Source: Sphingobium aromaticiconvertens (GTDB lineage Bacteria; Pseudomonadota; Alphaproteobacteria; Sphingomonadales; Sphingomonadaceae). From it: a DNA stretch of 64,000 nt. Under the pieces are notes generated by a model. The model had not been told where the DNA came from. It was given only the letters and a program-made list of their open reading frames with translations, and ran no database searches. This document shows positions 35,655 through 43,294 of the stretch, piece by piece (positions within the stretch are counted from its first letter, which is position 1; each line of letters begins with the position of its first letter). The stretch covers positions 1,607,501-1,671,500 of the forward strand of contig NZ_JBANRJ010000001.1 in NCBI RefSeq assembly GCF_037154075.1. Direction: 5' to 3'. Both the position numbers and the translations under genes were made by a program.

Positions 35655-36184
35655 ATGGTATCGGAACAGAAGATGGCCGATGGAGCTTTTAGCGTAATGC
35701 GCGATCCCAAATCGAAAATTACGCCCGTCATCCTGTCCGGTGGATCAGGAACGCGCCTCTGGCCGCTTTCCCGCGAGGAAAAACCCAAGCAGCTTCTCTC
35801 ACTGACAGAAGAGCGGCGGCAGGATAATATCATCCGCCCCGATCCCACCCGTTTTGCCGAAAGTCCGTCGGACTCGATCGACTATGCGGTGATGGAAAAG
35901 GCAAAAAAGTGGCCTGCGTGCCCGTGCCGATGGGCTGGTCTGATGTCGGCGTTTGGGATTCGCTCCATGACATCAGCGAAAAGGATGAGGCGGGGAATGT
36001 CCTGCGCGGTGAGATTTTTGCGATGGGTACCACTGGCTGCCTTGTTCACAGTGACGGCCCGCGGGTCGCGCTGGTGGATGTCGATGATCTGATCGTGGTC
36101 GCGACCAACGGTGATATCATGATCCTGCGTCGTGGCGATTCGCAAAAGGTGCGACGTATCACCGACGCTCTCAAAGGGAAATAA
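35655..36184 (+). pseudogene. manC: Mannose-1-phosphate guanylyltransferase, internally deleted and frameshifted
   Basis: The start of the enzyme is intact: [20 protein letters not shown] then EKPKQLL, the nucleotide-binding signature. After LSLTEER the sequence jumps to [20 protein letters not shown], skipping roughly 200 residues of the nucleotidyltransferase core. At the A6 run in GCAAAAAAG (near 35904-35909) a -1 shift is needed to continue as [20 protein letters not shown] and on to the C-terminal RITDALKGK. Even with the shift repaired the product would lack most of the active site. The intact manA-like gene follows after five bases, so this was once a GDP-mannose supply pair for polysaccharide synthesis. 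Confidence 0.85.
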
Positions 36185-36189
36185 TCGCC

Positions 36190-36999
36190 ATGGGCGCGAT
36201 CCGATTGAGCACCAAATATGTAGAAAAGCCATGGGGCCGCACGGACCTTCCGGCCATATTCGGCGAAGCGGATGGCCGGAAGATTGGCGAAGTCTGGTTC
36301 GATGGACCGGAGGGGCGCCATCCCTTGCTGCTCGTCAAATATATCTTCACCAGCGAAAAGCTTTCGATCCAGGTCCATCCGAACGACGTGCAAGCGCATG
36401 ATCGCAGGCTGATCGGTGGTAAATCGGAATGCTGGTATGTACTCGACGCCGATGGCGACGCGCGGCTCGGTATTGGTACGGTGCGTGCGCTGGACGCTGC
36501 GGAATTGCGAGCAGCATCGCTCAACGGCGAGATCGAGGATCTGATGGACTGGAAGCCGGTCCGGGCCGGCGACTTTTTCTATATCGAGGCGGGAACGGTC
36601 CACGCCATCGGTGGCGGCGTCACCGTGATCGAGGTGCAGCAGAACAACGACGTGACTTACCGATTGTACGACTATGGCCGCCCGCGCGAACTGCATCTTG
36701 ATGATGGCGTCGCGGTCAGCAAGGCCGTGCCCTATCGGCTGCCCGATACGCATGTCCCGCTCGGCAGCAAGCAAATGCTGGTGGATGGGGCGAGTCAGCC
36801 GTTCGCGCTTCGCATGGATAGCTGGCGCAGCGGTCAGGTCATCACGCTGGCTGCCGGATCGACCTGGTTCATCCCTGTCACGGGGCAGGGTGAGATTGAC
36901 GGAGAAGCATGGCAGGGTAGCCAGTGCTGGCTGGTAGAGGATGGCGCCATGGTAACCGCAACTGCCGACAGCCACGTTCTGATCGCCACACTGTCCTAG
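36190..36999 (+). CDS. manA: Mannose-6-phosphate isomerase (type I, class I-like)
   Basis: 269 residues. It interconverts fructose-6-phosphate and mannose-6-phosphate using Zn. Visible motifs: STKYVEKPWGRTDLPAIFGE at the N-terminus (typical EKPWG), SIQVHPND (zinc His and neighbouring residues), ECWYVLDAD and GTVHAIGGGVTVIEVQQNND, with the second cupin His and the conserved EVQQNSD-like segment. It is the short alphaproteobacterial form. With manC upstream broken, the mannose-1-phosphate branch must rely on another copy elsewhere. Its stop overlaps the convergent rarD gene end by four bases. Confidence 0.88.
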   Translation: MGAIRLSTKYVEKPWGRTDLPAIFGEADGRKIGEVWFDGPEGRHPLLLVKYIFTSEKLSIQVHPNDVQAHDRRLIGGKSECWYVLDADGDARLGIGTVRALDAAELRAASLNGEIEDLMDWKPVRAGDFFYIEAGTVHAIGGGVTVIEVQQNNDVTYRLYDYGRPRELHLDDGVAVSKAVPYRLPDTHVPLGSKQMLVDGASQPFALRMDSWRSGQVITLAAGSTWFIPVTGQGEIDGEAWQGSQCWLVEDGAMVTATADSHVLIATLS

Positions 37000-37976
37000 G
37001 GTTTTACGGCAATCTTTGTAGGCATGGCGACCTGCTTCTGCCGCGCTGCCCTGTAACTGTCCGCTGCGAACAGGATCAGCCCCAGCCAGATCAACCCAAA
37101 GCTCACGAGTTGCCCTCTGTTCAGTGTCTCGTCGAACAACAGGATGCCGCACAGAAACTGCATTGTTGGCGCCAGATATTGCAGCACACCCAGCGTCGCC
37201 ATCGGCAGCCTTTGGGCGGCGACTGCAAACAGCACCAGCGGCACCGTCGTCACCGCGCCCGAGGCAATCAGCAGCGCGGTAGTCGACGCATCCTGCCCAA
37301 AGGCCAGCGTGCCCTGCATGGCTATCCAGGCCAGCCAGCCAAGCGCCAGTGGCGTCAGCAGGAGCGTCTCTGCGCCCAGCCCGGCCATGGGGGCCACCGG
37401 CGTCACTTTTCGCACCAGCCCGTAAAAGGCGAAGCTCACCGCCAGCGTCACGCTGATCCAGAGGGTCTGGAGTGCGGCGGTGGCAAGGATCGCAACGCCC
37501 AGCGCAGCGCCCCCCAGCGCAATCAGTTGCCCACGCCGCAGCCGTTCCTTCAGAACGAGCACGCCCAGCGCAACATTGACCAGCGGGTTGAGGAAATAAC
37601 CAAGGCTCGCCGCAATCACATGGCCGGAATTGACGGCCCAGATGTAGGTTAACCAGTTGGTCGCGATCATCGCGGCCGACACCGCCAGCGCGAGCATGAC
37701 GCGGCGGTCTCGCAGCACGGTGGTCAAGGCACCCAGCCCTGTGCGGGCCGCGATTAGCAGGGTGATAAGAATCAGCGACCAGAGGACGCGCTGTGCTACG
37801 ATCTCGACCGGGCCGACGTGATGGAGCAGCTTGAAGAAGATCGGCAACAGGCCCCACAGGCCATAGGCCGCGATCGCCGCGCCCAGACCCTGCTGATGGC
37901 CCAGACCTTGCTGATGGCCCAGACCCTGCTGATGGCCACGTCCCTGCCGATCGCCCGTGGCCCCCGCGTCGCTCAG
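36996..37976 (-). CDS. rarD: RarD-type EamA/DMT transporter with apparent CTG start
   Basis: The transporter has ten hydrophobic segments and RarD hallmarks: LGAAIAAYGLWGLLPIFFKL, IVAQRVLWSLILITLL, TNWLTYIWAVNSGHVIAASL, GYFLNPLVNVALGVL and APTMQFLCGILLFDE. The first membrane segment lies upstream of any in-frame ATG, GTG or TTG except a TTG in its middle (37847). Reading on, the frame stays open to CTG AGC GAC at 37976, with GGAGG six bases before that CTG and the upstream gene's TGA overlapping it (ATCTGA). CTG 37976 is therefore proposed as start, giving 326 residues. The N-terminus (SDAGATGDRQGRGHQQGLG) carries three GHQQGL repeats. Substrate is unknown; RarD proteins are putative metabolite permeases. 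Confidence 0.75.
   Translation of the reverse strand: MSDAGATGDRQGRGHQQGLGHQQGLGHQQGLGAAIAAYGLWGLLPIFFKLLHHVGPVEIVAQRVLWSLILITLLIAARTGLGALTTVLRDRRVMLALAVSAAMIATNWLTYIWAVNSGHVIAASLGYFLNPLVNVALGVLVLKERLRRGQLIALGGAALGVAILATAALQTLWISVTLAVSFAFYGLVRKVTPVAPMAGLGAETLLLTPLALGWLAWIAMQGTLAFGQDASTTALLIASGAVTTVPLVLFAVAAQRLPMATLGVLQYLAPTMQFLCGILLFDETLNRGQLVSFGLIWLGLILFAADSYRAARQKQVAMPTKIAVKP
37884..37937 (+). repeat. Three tandem 18-bp repeats inside the rarD N-terminus
   Basis: Unit CAGACCCTGCTGATGGCC at 37884-37901, 37902-37919 (one C-to-T change) and 37920-37937. On the minus strand it encodes three copies of GHQQGL just ahead of the first membrane helix of RarD. Multiples of 18 bases keep the frame, so copy number could vary between strains without breaking the gene. 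Confidence 0.85.
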
Positions 37977-38194
37977 ATAAGGCCTCCGCCCAGGAACAGG
38001 CGGAATGCGCCGAAAGCAGCGACGATCAGGCAGAAATTACGCCCGCCATTGCTGGACGACGCCATGCCCACCAGCGCGCCCACCAGCGCCATGGGCACCA
38101 ATATCCAGTTCAGCGCGCCCAGCAGCGGGAACACGGCGGGGATCATCAGGATCAGGGTGATGAGGCCGATAAGGGCGGAAAAGATGTTCAGCAT
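37973..38194 (-). CDS. Small two-helix membrane protein, hypothetical
   Basis: 73 residues, two clear hydrophobic segments (SALIGLITLILMIPAVFPLL and WILVPMALVGALVGMA) and a third short one near FCLIVAAFGAFRLFLGG. It looks like a conserved small inner-membrane protein but no function is recognised. Its stop overlaps the proposed CTG start of rarD, with the last codons also holding the rarD Shine-Dalgarno sequence (GGCGGAGG), so the two are probably translated in series. Confidence 0.65.
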   Translation of the reverse strand: MLNIFSALIGLITLILMIPAVFPLLGALNWILVPMALVGALVGMASSSNGGRNFCLIVAAFGAFRLFLGGGLI

Positions 38195-38341
38195 AGGGTC
38201 GAGATGGCCTTTCCGTTCCGTGGCGACAAGGGCCAGTCGCTACGAACCGGCCTATTAACAAAATATTTACCGTTTACTGTAGTTCCTAACGGAAAATTAA
38301 CCTGCGCAGGTCAGTTGTGGGGGATGCAAGGGAGTGTGGTG

Positions 38342-39082
38342 ATGGGGCGTTCGGACGGTTTTCTGCTGATTGCATTGGCGGGCGCGGCCATGCTTGCCTC
38401 ATGCGGAAAAGGCGACAAGGACGCAAACCTTGCCGCACTCGACGCGCAATTAACCAATGAAGCGGTCGATCCGGCGCTGAAGGGCGCGCTTGGCGACCAG
38501 ATCGTGGTCGATCCCAACCTCACCAGCCAGTCCAACCGCAACGCCGTCCGCCCGGCCGACAAGCCCGCCAATGGCGCGCTTCCCGTGTTGACGGGGGACG
38601 CGAAGAAGGCGGCGACAGAGGCGCAGCGGCTGGCGGGGGGCAAGCTGCTCTCCACCCCTGCGCCGATCGTGGGCAAGCCGATGGACAGGACCACGCTGGG
38701 TGCGCTCGCCCGCGAACAGGGCTATCGCACCGGCGTCGATTGCAAGGCGAAGCTTGCCTATGGAACGCAGTGGGCGACCCGAATGCCCGAACCCTTCGGC
38801 GTCTATCCCGGCGCCCAGCTGATGGAGGCCGCAGGAGCGGAGGCCAACGGCTGTACCCTGCGCGCCGCCAGTTTCGTGACAGCGGTGCCCAAACAGGGCG
38901 TGCTCGACTATTATTACACCCAGGCCCGCCGCGCCGGTTATGATGGCGAACATCAACTGATGGAAGGCGACCATGTGCTGGGCGGTACCCGCGCCAACGA
39001 CAAGGCGGCCTATCTGGTGATGGTCCGTGACGCGCCGGGCGGCAAAACCTCCGTCGACATATTGGCTGACGGCGGCCGCTGA
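38342..39082 (+). CDS. Predicted lipoprotein, function unknown
   Basis: 246 residues from ATG 38342, preceded by GGGAGTG; an ATG 18 bases upstream is too close to its own G-run. Signal peptide with lipobox: GFLLIALAGAAMLASCGKGD, so lipidation at Cys is expected. The rest is soluble: a linker rich in Ala/Asn/Asp (about 25-100), then a conserved-looking C-terminal domain with DCKAKLAYGTQWATRMPEPF, GVYPGAQLMEAAGAEANGCT (two Cys that could pair) and KQGVLDYYYTQARRAGYDGE. The C-terminal domain resembles a small periplasmic ligand or structural module, but no family could be named. It is preceded by about 120 bases of AT-rich DNA suitable for a promoter. Confidence 0.7.
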   Translation: MGRSDGFLLIALAGAAMLASCGKGDKDANLAALDAQLTNEAVDPALKGALGDQIVVDPNLTSQSNRNAVRPADKPANGALPVLTGDAKKAATEAQRLAGGKLLSTPAPIVGKPMDRTTLGALAREQGYRTGVDCKAKLAYGTQWATRMPEPFGVYPGAQLMEAAGAEANGCTLRAASFVTAVPKQGVLDYYYTQARRAGYDGEHQLMEGDHVLGGTRANDKAAYLVMVRDAPGGKTSVDILADGGR

Positions 39083-39178
39083 TTTTCGCTATCGGCCAGC
39101 GCAGGCTGGGCCAGGCGCTGCCCATCCCCGGAAAACCCCTGCTTTCCCTTGGGCGCGATTCGCTCTAGGGCGATCGAC

Positions 39179-39559
39179 ATGACCAATATTTTTCTCGTGA
39201 TGGCGGGCGGCGCGGTTGGCGCGGCGCTCCGCTATCAGCTCGGCCGACTGGCGGGCAATCTGTGGGGCTTCACGCTCCCGTGGGGCACACTGGCCGCCAA
39301 CCTGCTCGGTGGCTTCGCCATGGGCCTGCTCGCCGGATGGCTTGCGCGCGCGACATCCGCCAATGGAGAGGCGTGGCGCCTGCTGCTGGGCGTTGGTGTA
39401 TTGGGCGGCTTCACGACTTTCTCCGCCTTCAGCCTTGAAACCATGCTGATGCTGGAGCGCGGCCAGATCGGCACGGCGCTCTTTTATGTCCTATTCTCTG
39501 TCGTAGGCGCGATCGCCGCGCTGGCGCTGGGGCTTTTCGCCGTCAGGAGCGTCGCATGA
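39179..39559 (+). CDS. crcB: Fluoride exporter Fluc/CrcB
   Basis: 126 residues from ATG 39179; an in-frame extension to 39149 is unlikely. Four membrane segments. Family motifs: AGGAVGAALRYQLGR (GxxxRY), WGTLAANLLGGFAMG (the asparagine-containing pore helix) and GVLGGFTTFSAFSLE (the TTFSxF phenylalanine box). It works as a dual-topology dimer, letting fluoride out across the inner membrane. No fluoride riboswitch was recognised upstream. Its stop overlaps the start of the pseudouridine synthase by ATGA, a pairing common in sphingomonads. Confidence 0.92.
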   Translation: MTNIFLVMAGGAVGAALRYQLGRLAGNLWGFTLPWGTLAANLLGGFAMGLLAGWLARATSANGEAWRLLLGVGVLGGFTTFSAFSLETMLMLERGQIGTALFYVLFSVVGAIAALALGLFAVRSVA

Positions 39560-40986
39560 AGGGCAAGGGACCAGCAGGACCACGTGACGGCAAGCCCGGC
39601 AAAGCCGATGGTGCAAAAGCCCCCGGTAAACGCGGTGATGGCAAGCGCCCCGATAGCAAGCGCGCAGACAGCAAAAGCGCTGACGGCAAGCGGTCCGAGG
39701 GCAAACGTCCTGAAAGCAGAGGCGCGGGAAAGAGCTTTGGCCCGAAGGGTTCAAGTTGGAGCTTCGGCAAGTCCGAAGGTCGCGCCCGCGGCGGGGTGAA
39801 GGCTGCGCAGGCCCGCAAGCCGGTCGCCAAGCCCGCAGCCGCGAAATCCGCCACGCCCGCTGTCGCGGCCAAGCCCAAGGCGGAGCAGGGCGTCACGCTC
39901 GACGTGCGCCAGTTTCGCGTTGCCGCTGACGATGACGGCATCCGCCTCGACCGCTGGTTTCAGCGGCATTTGCCCGATGTCGGCTTCAACATCGTCTCGC
40001 GCTGGTCGCGCACCGGCCAGTTGCGCGTCGATGGTGCGCGCGCCGCACCGGGCGACCGCGTGACCGAAGGGCAGATGATCCGCGTGCCCCCGGCTGAGGC
40101 GAAGGCGCCCGTGCCGGAGAAGGTCAAGCGCGCCCGCGTTATCGACCTGACACCGGAAGAGATCGCCTATGTGCAGGAGATGGTGATCCATCGCGACGCG
40201 CAGGCGATCGTCATCAACAAGCCGCCGGGTTTGGCGACCCAGGGCGGGACCAAGACCGACGAGCATGTCGACCGGCTGCTCGATGGCCTGTTGTTCGATA
40301 TGGATCAACGGCCCAAGCTGGTGCATCGGCTGGACAAGGATACGTCCGGCGCGCTGTTGCTGGGGCGTACCGCGCGTTCGGCGGGCTATTTCGCCAAGGC
40401 TTTCTCCAGCCGTACCGCACGCAAAGTCTATTGGGCGCTGGTGATGGGCGTTCCCAGCATCAACGACGGCATGATCGAACTGCCGCTCGCCAAGCAGCCG
40501 GGCACCGGCGGCGAAAAAATGCATGTGGACGAGAAGGAAGGGCTGCCCGCCCGCACCCGCTACCGCGTCATTGAACGCGCGGGCAACCGTGCGACATGGG
40601 TGGAGTTACAGCCCTTTACCGGCCGTACCCATCAGTTGCGCGTTCACATGGCCGCGATCGGCCATCCGATCGTGGGCGATGGCAAATATGGCGGCAAGGA
40701 ATCCTTCCTGACCGGCACGATCAGCCGCAAGATGCATCTCCACGCCCGGCGCATCCGCATCGATCATCCCGATGGCGGCCGGGTGGATGTGATGGCCGAC
40801 CTGCCGCATCATTTCGCCTCCAGCCTCGAAGATCTGGGCTTCGATCTCGCGCTTGGCGACATGCTGCTGGATGATGAAATCGACCGCACCCCCACGCGGG
40901 AGGACGAGAAGAAGTTCGCCAAGCAGCATGCCAAGGCGGTCCGCAAGGAACGGCGCGGCGAGCGGCGCGGTCGCGGCGAACGTTAA
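39556..40986 (+). CDS. RluA-family pseudouridine synthase (RluC-like) with long basic N-terminal tail
   Basis: 476 residues. Residues 1-115 are a low-complexity Lys/Gly/Ala/Ser tail (repeats such as GKRPDSKRADSKSADGKRSE). An S4 RNA-binding domain follows (about 120-185: GIRLDRWFQRHLPDVGFNIV), then the catalytic domain with HRLDKDTSG (catalytic Asp), AIVINKPPGLATQGG, PFTGRTHQLRVHMAAIGHPI and GDGKYGG. A second basic tail (KAVRKERRGERRGRG) ends the protein. It isomerises uridines in 23S rRNA; which positions cannot be told, RluC-type (955/2504/2580) being the best guess. Normal members are about 320 residues, so the tails are the odd feature and probably bind RNA. Confidence 0.88.
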   Translation: MKGKGPAGPRDGKPGKADGAKAPGKRGDGKRPDSKRADSKSADGKRSEGKRPESRGAGKSFGPKGSSWSFGKSEGRARGGVKAAQARKPVAKPAAAKSATPAVAAKPKAEQGVTLDVRQFRVAADDDGIRLDRWFQRHLPDVGFNIVSRWSRTGQLRVDGARAAPGDRVTEGQMIRVPPAEAKAPVPEKVKRARVIDLTPEEIAYVQEMVIHRDAQAIVINKPPGLATQGGTKTDEHVDRLLDGLLFDMDQRPKLVHRLDKDTSGALLLGRTARSAGYFAKAFSSRTARKVYWALVMGVPSINDGMIELPLAKQPGTGGEKMHVDEKEGLPARTRYRVIERAGNRATWVELQPFTGRTHQLRVHMAAIGHPIVGDGKYGGKESFLTGTISRKMHLHARRIRIDHPDGGRVDVMADLPHHFASSLEDLGFDLALGDMLLDDEIDRTPTREDEKKFAKQHAKAVRKERRGERRGRGER

Positions 40987-41000
40987 GCAGGGGCGGGGCG

Positions 41001-41603
41001 TTGCATCCCGATCGCCAGTTCCGCTGGGAGGATCATGACGCGATGCGCGCCTTTGTCGGGGCGCATCGTTTCGGCGCGCTGTTTGCGGAAACGCCGGACG
41101 GTCCCTGCGTCGCTCATGTGCCGGTGGTCTGGCTGGACGATGATCGCATCGGCTTTCACCTGTCGCGCGGCAATCGGCTGGCGCGGCATCTGGACGGCGC
41201 GCGGGCACTGTTCCTGGCCGATGGTCCGCATGGCTATGTCAGCCCGGACTGGTACGGGATGGACGATCAGGTGCCGACCTGGAACTATGTGGCGGTCGAA
41301 CTGGAAGGCGTGGTGAGCGCGATGGATGCGGTCGATCTCCCCGCATTGATTGACGCGCTGTCGCAGGACAGCGAAAGCCGCCTCATGCCCAAGCCCGTCT
41401 GGACGCGCGACAAGATGACGCCCGGCCTGTTCGAGCGGATGCTGGGTGCGATTACAGGATATAGCATGCAGGTGAGTGACTGGCGCGGCACATACAAACT
41501 GGGTCAGAACAAGCCAGAAGCAGCGCGCAATGCCGCGGCGGATGGACTGGAAGCGGCGGGCGATCATGCTATCGCCGCGCTGATGCGGGCGGGTATAAGA
41601 TGA
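41001..41603 (+). CDS. PaiB-type FMN-binding split-barrel protein
   Basis: 200 residues. TTG start at 41001 after GGGGCGGGG. The PaiB pattern is visible: the start HPDRQFRWEDHDAMRAFV, ETPDGPCVAHVPVVWLDDD, GFHLSRGNRLARHLDG, ALFLADGPHGYVSPDWYGM and VPTWNYVAVELEGVV, then the dimer-forming C-terminus with LFERMLGAITGYSMQVSDW and RGTYKLGQNKPEAARNAA. PaiB proteins bind FMN or heme-like cofactors and are named for a negative effect on sporulation in Bacillus; here the role is unknown. It leads an ATGA-linked operon with the HAD phosphatase, a small membrane protein and the ATP12 chaperone. Confidence 0.85.
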   Translation: MHPDRQFRWEDHDAMRAFVGAHRFGALFAETPDGPCVAHVPVVWLDDDRIGFHLSRGNRLARHLDGARALFLADGPHGYVSPDWYGMDDQVPTWNYVAVELEGVVSAMDAVDLPALIDALSQDSESRLMPKPVWTRDKMTPGLFERMLGAITGYSMQVSDWRGTYKLGQNKPEAARNAAADGLEAAGDHAIAALMRAGIR

Positions 41604-42259
41604 GTAACCCTCTTGTCGTATTCGATTGCGACGGCACGCTGGTCGACAGCCAGCACAGCATCTGTGCCGCGATGGCGCAGGCGTTCGATGACGCGAAGCT
41701 GATCCCGCCTGACCGCATGGCGATCCTTGCGATTGTGGGTCTTTCGCTCCCCCATGCCATGGCGCGGCTGCTGCCTGAGGCGGAGGCTGATCTGCACGGC
41801 CATCTGACCGAGCGTTACAAACAGGCCTTCCATGCCATGCGCGGCCGGGGGCAAGTGTCCGAGCCACTCTATCCGGGTATCGCGGACCTGATCGAAACGC
41901 TGAATGCGGCGGGATGGCTGCTGGGCGTGGCCACCGGCAAGTCGGATCGCGGCCTTGCCCTGTGCCTTGCCCATCACGGCATTGCTGATCGCTTCGTGAC
42001 GCTCCAGACCGCCGACCGTCATCCGTCCAAGCCGCACCCCTCGATGCTGCTTCAGGCGATGGCGGATGCGGGGGCGTCGTCGCAAACCACGGTGATGATT
42101 GGGGATACCCATTTCGACATAGATATGGGGCTGGCGGCAGGCACGCGCGCGATCGGTGTCGGCTGGGGCTATCACCGCCCGCAGGATTTGCTGGACGCGG
42201 GTGCTCACGCCGTCGCGATGGACAGCGCCGAGTTGCACCGGCATATCGGCGCCCCATGA
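41600..42259 (+). CDS. HAD-superfamily phosphatase (phosphoglycolate-phosphatase-like)
   Basis: 219 residues. All HAD motifs are present: motif I VVFDCDGTLVDS (nucleophile Asp and acid/base Asp), motif II GVATGKSD, motif III Lys in HPSKPHPSML and motif IV MIGDTHFDIDMG. The helical cap between motifs I and II (about residues 17-85) makes it subfamily IA, as in Gph-type phosphoglycolate phosphatases and PpaX. It overlaps its upstream neighbour by ATGA and its downstream neighbour by four bases. The exact substrate is not settled by sequence. Confidence 0.88.
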   Translation: MSNPLVVFDCDGTLVDSQHSICAAMAQAFDDAKLIPPDRMAILAIVGLSLPHAMARLLPEAEADLHGHLTERYKQAFHAMRGRGQVSEPLYPGIADLIETLNAAGWLLGVATGKSDRGLALCLAHHGIADRFVTLQTADRHPSKPHPSMLLQAMADAGASSQTTVMIGDTHFDIDMGLAAGTRAIGVGWGYHRPQDLLDAGAHAVAMDSAELHRHIGAP

Positions 42260-42498
42260 CCGACTACCAACCCGATCCTGAGAAAGTTGCGCGCCAGCGT
42301 CACTTCGCCATTGGCCTCTTCCGCCTGTCAGGGGCGTTCATCGTGATGTTCGGCTTCCTGGTCCTGATGCAGCGTTTTTCCTGGGTTCAGGGGAACAAGG
42401 CCAAGGCAATGGGCGCGATCTTCGTGGTCGTCGGCCTGTTCCAGTTCATGGTCGTACCGCGCCTGATGCTGGCCCTGTTCAAGCGTCCCCCACAATGA
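42256..42498 (+). CDS. Small membrane protein between HAD phosphatase and ATP12 genes
   Basis: 80 residues with two hydrophobic helices (FRLSGAFIVMFGFLVLMQRF and GAIFVVVGLFQFMVVPRLML) joined by a short basic loop (WVQGNKAKAM). The N-terminal 18 residues are hydrophilic and should face the cytosol. It overlaps both neighbours (ATGA at 42256-42259; 42495-42498), so it is part of the operon. It is a conserved sphingomonad-style small protein by context; no function is known. Because the next gene helps assemble F1-ATPase, a role in ATP synthase assembly is a guess. Confidence 0.7.
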   Translation: MTDYQPDPEKVARQRHFAIGLFRLSGAFIVMFGFLVLMQRFSWVQGNKAKAMGAIFVVVGLFQFMVVPRLMLALFKRPPQ

Positions 42499-43190
42499 AG
42501 CGCTTTTACAAGGGCGTTACGGCGGTCGCAGGCGCTGAGGGCTGGCATATCGCGTTGGACGGTCGTCCCGTCCGCACCCCCGCCCGCGCGCTGCTGCTAC
42601 TCCCTACCGCCGCGCTGGCGCAGGCAGTCGCCGACGAGTGGGACGCGCAGGGCGAGCAGGTTTTGCCACAGACCATGAATTTTACCGGCCTTGCCAATGC
42701 CGCGATTGATCAGGTGGCACCCAATCATGCCAGCTTTGCTGCCGGGATCGCCGCCTATGGGCAAAGCGACCACCTTTGTTATCGTGCTGAAGCCCCCGCA
42801 ACACTGGTGGCCCGGCAGGCCGAAGCATGGGAACCGCTGCTCGACTGGGCGAGGACACGGTACGACATCGCCTTTCGGGTGACACAGGGCATCATCCATG
42901 TCGCGCAGCCGCCTGAAACGCTGACGCGCCTCTCTGCCGTCGTTGCAGCCTTCGATCCCTTCACCCTCGCGGGTCTCGCTACACTGGTGGCGCTCAGCGG
43001 CTCGCTTGTCTGCGGCCTCGCGCTGGTTGACGGTGATCATGACCTAGATGTCATTTGGCAAGCGGCGGAGATTGATGAGGCCTGGCAGGTCGAACAATGG
43101 GGCGAAGATGCGGAAGCGGCCGCCCGTTCAGCCCGCCGTGCGCTCGATTTTTCCATGGCCCGGGCCTTTTGTGCGATGACTCGCGCCTGA
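42495..43190 (+). CDS. ATP12-family F1-ATPase assembly chaperone
   Basis: 231 residues. Recognised by the family pattern MKRFYKGVTAVAGAEGWHIA with LDGRPVRTPAR, ALAQAVADEWDAQGE and VLPQTMNFTGLANAAIDQVA at the N-terminus. Further on come SDHLCYRAEAPATLVARQAE and WEPLLDWARTRYDIAF, then FTLAGLATLVALSGSLVCGL and DEAWQVEQWGEDAEAAAR. ATP12 proteins bind the F1 alpha subunit during assembly in mitochondria and alphaproteobacteria, which supports the taxonomic placement. It is cytosolic, the last gene of the PaiB-HAD-small protein operon, and followed by a hairpin-like sequence near 43237. Confidence 0.9.
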   Translation: MKRFYKGVTAVAGAEGWHIALDGRPVRTPARALLLLPTAALAQAVADEWDAQGEQVLPQTMNFTGLANAAIDQVAPNHASFAAGIAAYGQSDHLCYRAEAPATLVARQAEAWEPLLDWARTRYDIAFRVTQGIIHVAQPPETLTRLSAVVAAFDPFTLAGLATLVALSGSLVCGLALVDGDHDLDVIWQAAEIDEAWQVEQWGEDAEAAARSARRALDFSMARAFCAMTRA

Positions 43191-43294
43191 CGGGCTGGGA
43201 ACTCCTGCCCCTGTTCGTTCATTAGGCATGTTGGAAAGGGCAGCGTCTGCCCTGCCAACGTGATTAGTGGAAACGTCCAGAGGAAACCTGAGCC

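Noticed and set aside
39083..39178. Possible fluoride riboswitch upstream of crcB
   Set aside because: The conserved GGNGAUGG...UUCGCC core and pseudoknot were not found in this 96-base gap; only general G+C-rich hairpins are visible.
43237..43253. Hairpin AGGGCAG-CGT-CTGCCCT after the ATP12 gene
   Set aside because: Stem is short and no T-run follows, so it is not listed as terminator; it could equally lie in the leader of the next gene.
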